A program made the translations under genes and the position numbers. A stretch of 64,000 bases of DNA from positions 1-64,000 of the forward strand of contig CAJWBH010000018.1 in the NCBI GenBank assembly GCA_913019975.1, in the 5' to 3' direction. This stretch comes from Thalassolituus maritimus. GTDB lineage: Bacteria; Pseudomonadota; Gammaproteobacteria; Pseudomonadales; Oceanobacteraceae. The notes below the pieces were generated by a model that saw only the letters and a list, made by a program, of their open reading frames with translations, ran no database searches and was not told where the DNA came from. Below are positions 63,378 through 64,000 of this stretch, piece by piece (positions within the stretch are counted from its first letter, which is position 1; the number at the start of each line of letters is the position of its first letter).

Positions 63378-64000
63378 TCAAGGCTGTATCCGACGACGCA
63401 GAAACTCCTGCAATGCCCTCACCCGCGCACTCTGGCGCATGTCTTTGTGGTACACCAACCACATTTGAGATGGCTCACTGTCCAGCGGTAACAGAATTTC
63501 CTGTAGAGGCTGCTCACGCCCATCCGGGTGTCTCATATTCACCACACTCATGGGGCCAATCCCCATACCTGCACGCACTGCCGCCTCGATGTCATTAAAA
63601 CTATTACTCTGGAAAGCAATCTGACCCGGAGCAACCTGCTCGATCAGTTGGCGTATCGCCGGAATCCGCGTTTTATCCCCTGTCGGTAACACCCATTGAT
63701 GCGCATTGATCTCAGTCATGTCCGCAGGCCGACCGAACTGATCCAGATAATCCTGCGACGCATAAAAGGACAGCCCGACCGGCATCAGCTTTCTTGCGAT
63801 CAGGTCGGGCTCTGAGGGTTCAGCACCGATACGTACTGACGCATGTACCTCACCATCTGCGAGCGACAGAATGTCATCTGTTGCAACGATCTGAACCCGG
63901 ATCTGTGGATATTCGCGCCGGAAGTCGTGCAGTAAGGGCGCAAAAAACGGCGAAAAATCGGTCACTGTCGAAATTCTCAGGGTGCCGCTGGGTGCGCTCT
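63378..64000 (-). CDS. LysR-family regulator, partial (effector domain)
   Basis: The C-terminal 206 or so codons of a LysR-type regulator; the frame stays open to the window edge. It opens with SGTLRIS, the standard start of the LysR effector domain, and ends normally at RRRIQP. The winged helix lies beyond the window. It resembles the group of LysR regulators with SFNDIEAAVRAGMGIGPM. Target unknown. Confidence 0.9.
   Translation of the reverse strand, partial: SAPSGTLRISTVTDFSPFFAPLLHDFRREYPQIRVQIVATDDILSLADGEVHASVRIGAEPSEPDLIARKLMPVGLSFYASQDYLDQFGRPADMTEINAHQWVLPTGDKTRIPAIRQLIEQVAPGQIAFQSNSFNDIEAAVRAGMGIGPMSVVNMRHPDGREQPLQEILLPLDSEPSQMWLVYHKDMRQSARVRALQEFLRRRIQP

Noticed and set aside
1-64000. 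CRISPR arrays, insertion sequences or integrons
   Set aside because: No regularly spaced repeats, transposase or integrase frames are present in the window.

Overview
The window reads as a chromosomal stretch of a free-living, probably marine gammaproteobacterium of the Oceanospirillales/Alteromonadales type. That placement is inferred from the gene set: class II IlvC with divergent IlvY, an epd-pgk-fba set, an rpsF-rpsR-rplI-dnaB block, CpxRA-like genes, a zur-znuABC locus, a lipase with its Lif foldase, and MsrPQ. Species cannot be told. I found no rRNA, tRNA, CRISPR array, insertion sequence or prophage. Genes are dense on both strands, with many ATGA-type stop/start overlaps and clear Rho-independent terminators.

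Layout. 0.06-3.5 kb: msrPQ (periplasmic methionine sulfoxide repair), pssA (phosphatidylserine synthesis), ilvY. 3.5-7.1 kb: ilvC, dapC, a sufE-like gene. 7.1-9.8 kb: two paralogous GAF-EAL genes, one with intact and one with degenerate catalytic motifs. 9.9-16.1 kb: glycolytic genes fba, pgk and epd on the minus strand, with an MsbA-like ABC exporter between pgk and epd in opposite orientation, and a 55-codon lipoprotein gene overlapping the pgk stop. 16.3-23.4 kb: methyltransferase, AraC regulator divergent from an aldehyde dehydrogenase, selO, a glutathionyl-hydroquinone reductase, a ParA/MinD-like ATPase. 23.4-27.4 kb: two membrane proteins, patatin, thioesterase, alr.

27.5-33.4 kb is a replication and translation region. 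A protein with three tandem DnaT-like domains and a lambda-P-like putative helicase loader sit close to dnaB, rplI, rpsR and rpsF. 33.8-35.4 kb holds four unrecognised small genes; the last two lie behind a good Fur-box match that abuts a perfect inverted repeat. 35.4-44.0 kb: extracellular nuclease, Nudix hydrolase, G3E GTPase, inositol-phosphatase-like enzyme, Lif/lipase pair, nitronate monooxygenase-like enzyme. 44.1-48.8 kb: CpxRA-like two-component system with a small periplasmic protein gene downstream, ComFB, a CBS-domain protein and glmU.

49.2-57.6 kb is the most unusual part: five co-directional genes encoding a GNAT-like protein, a GH3-family acyl-acid amido synthetase, a double-GNAT-like protein, an RND adaptor and an RND permease with a ribosome-modulation-factor-like C-terminal tail. 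Together they suggest synthesis of an amide or acyl conjugate and its export; this is inference. 57.6-64 kb: membrane protein, znuA divergent from zur-znuC-znuB, a SCO-family copper protein, a MATE transporter, and the C-terminal part of a LysR regulator cut by the window edge.
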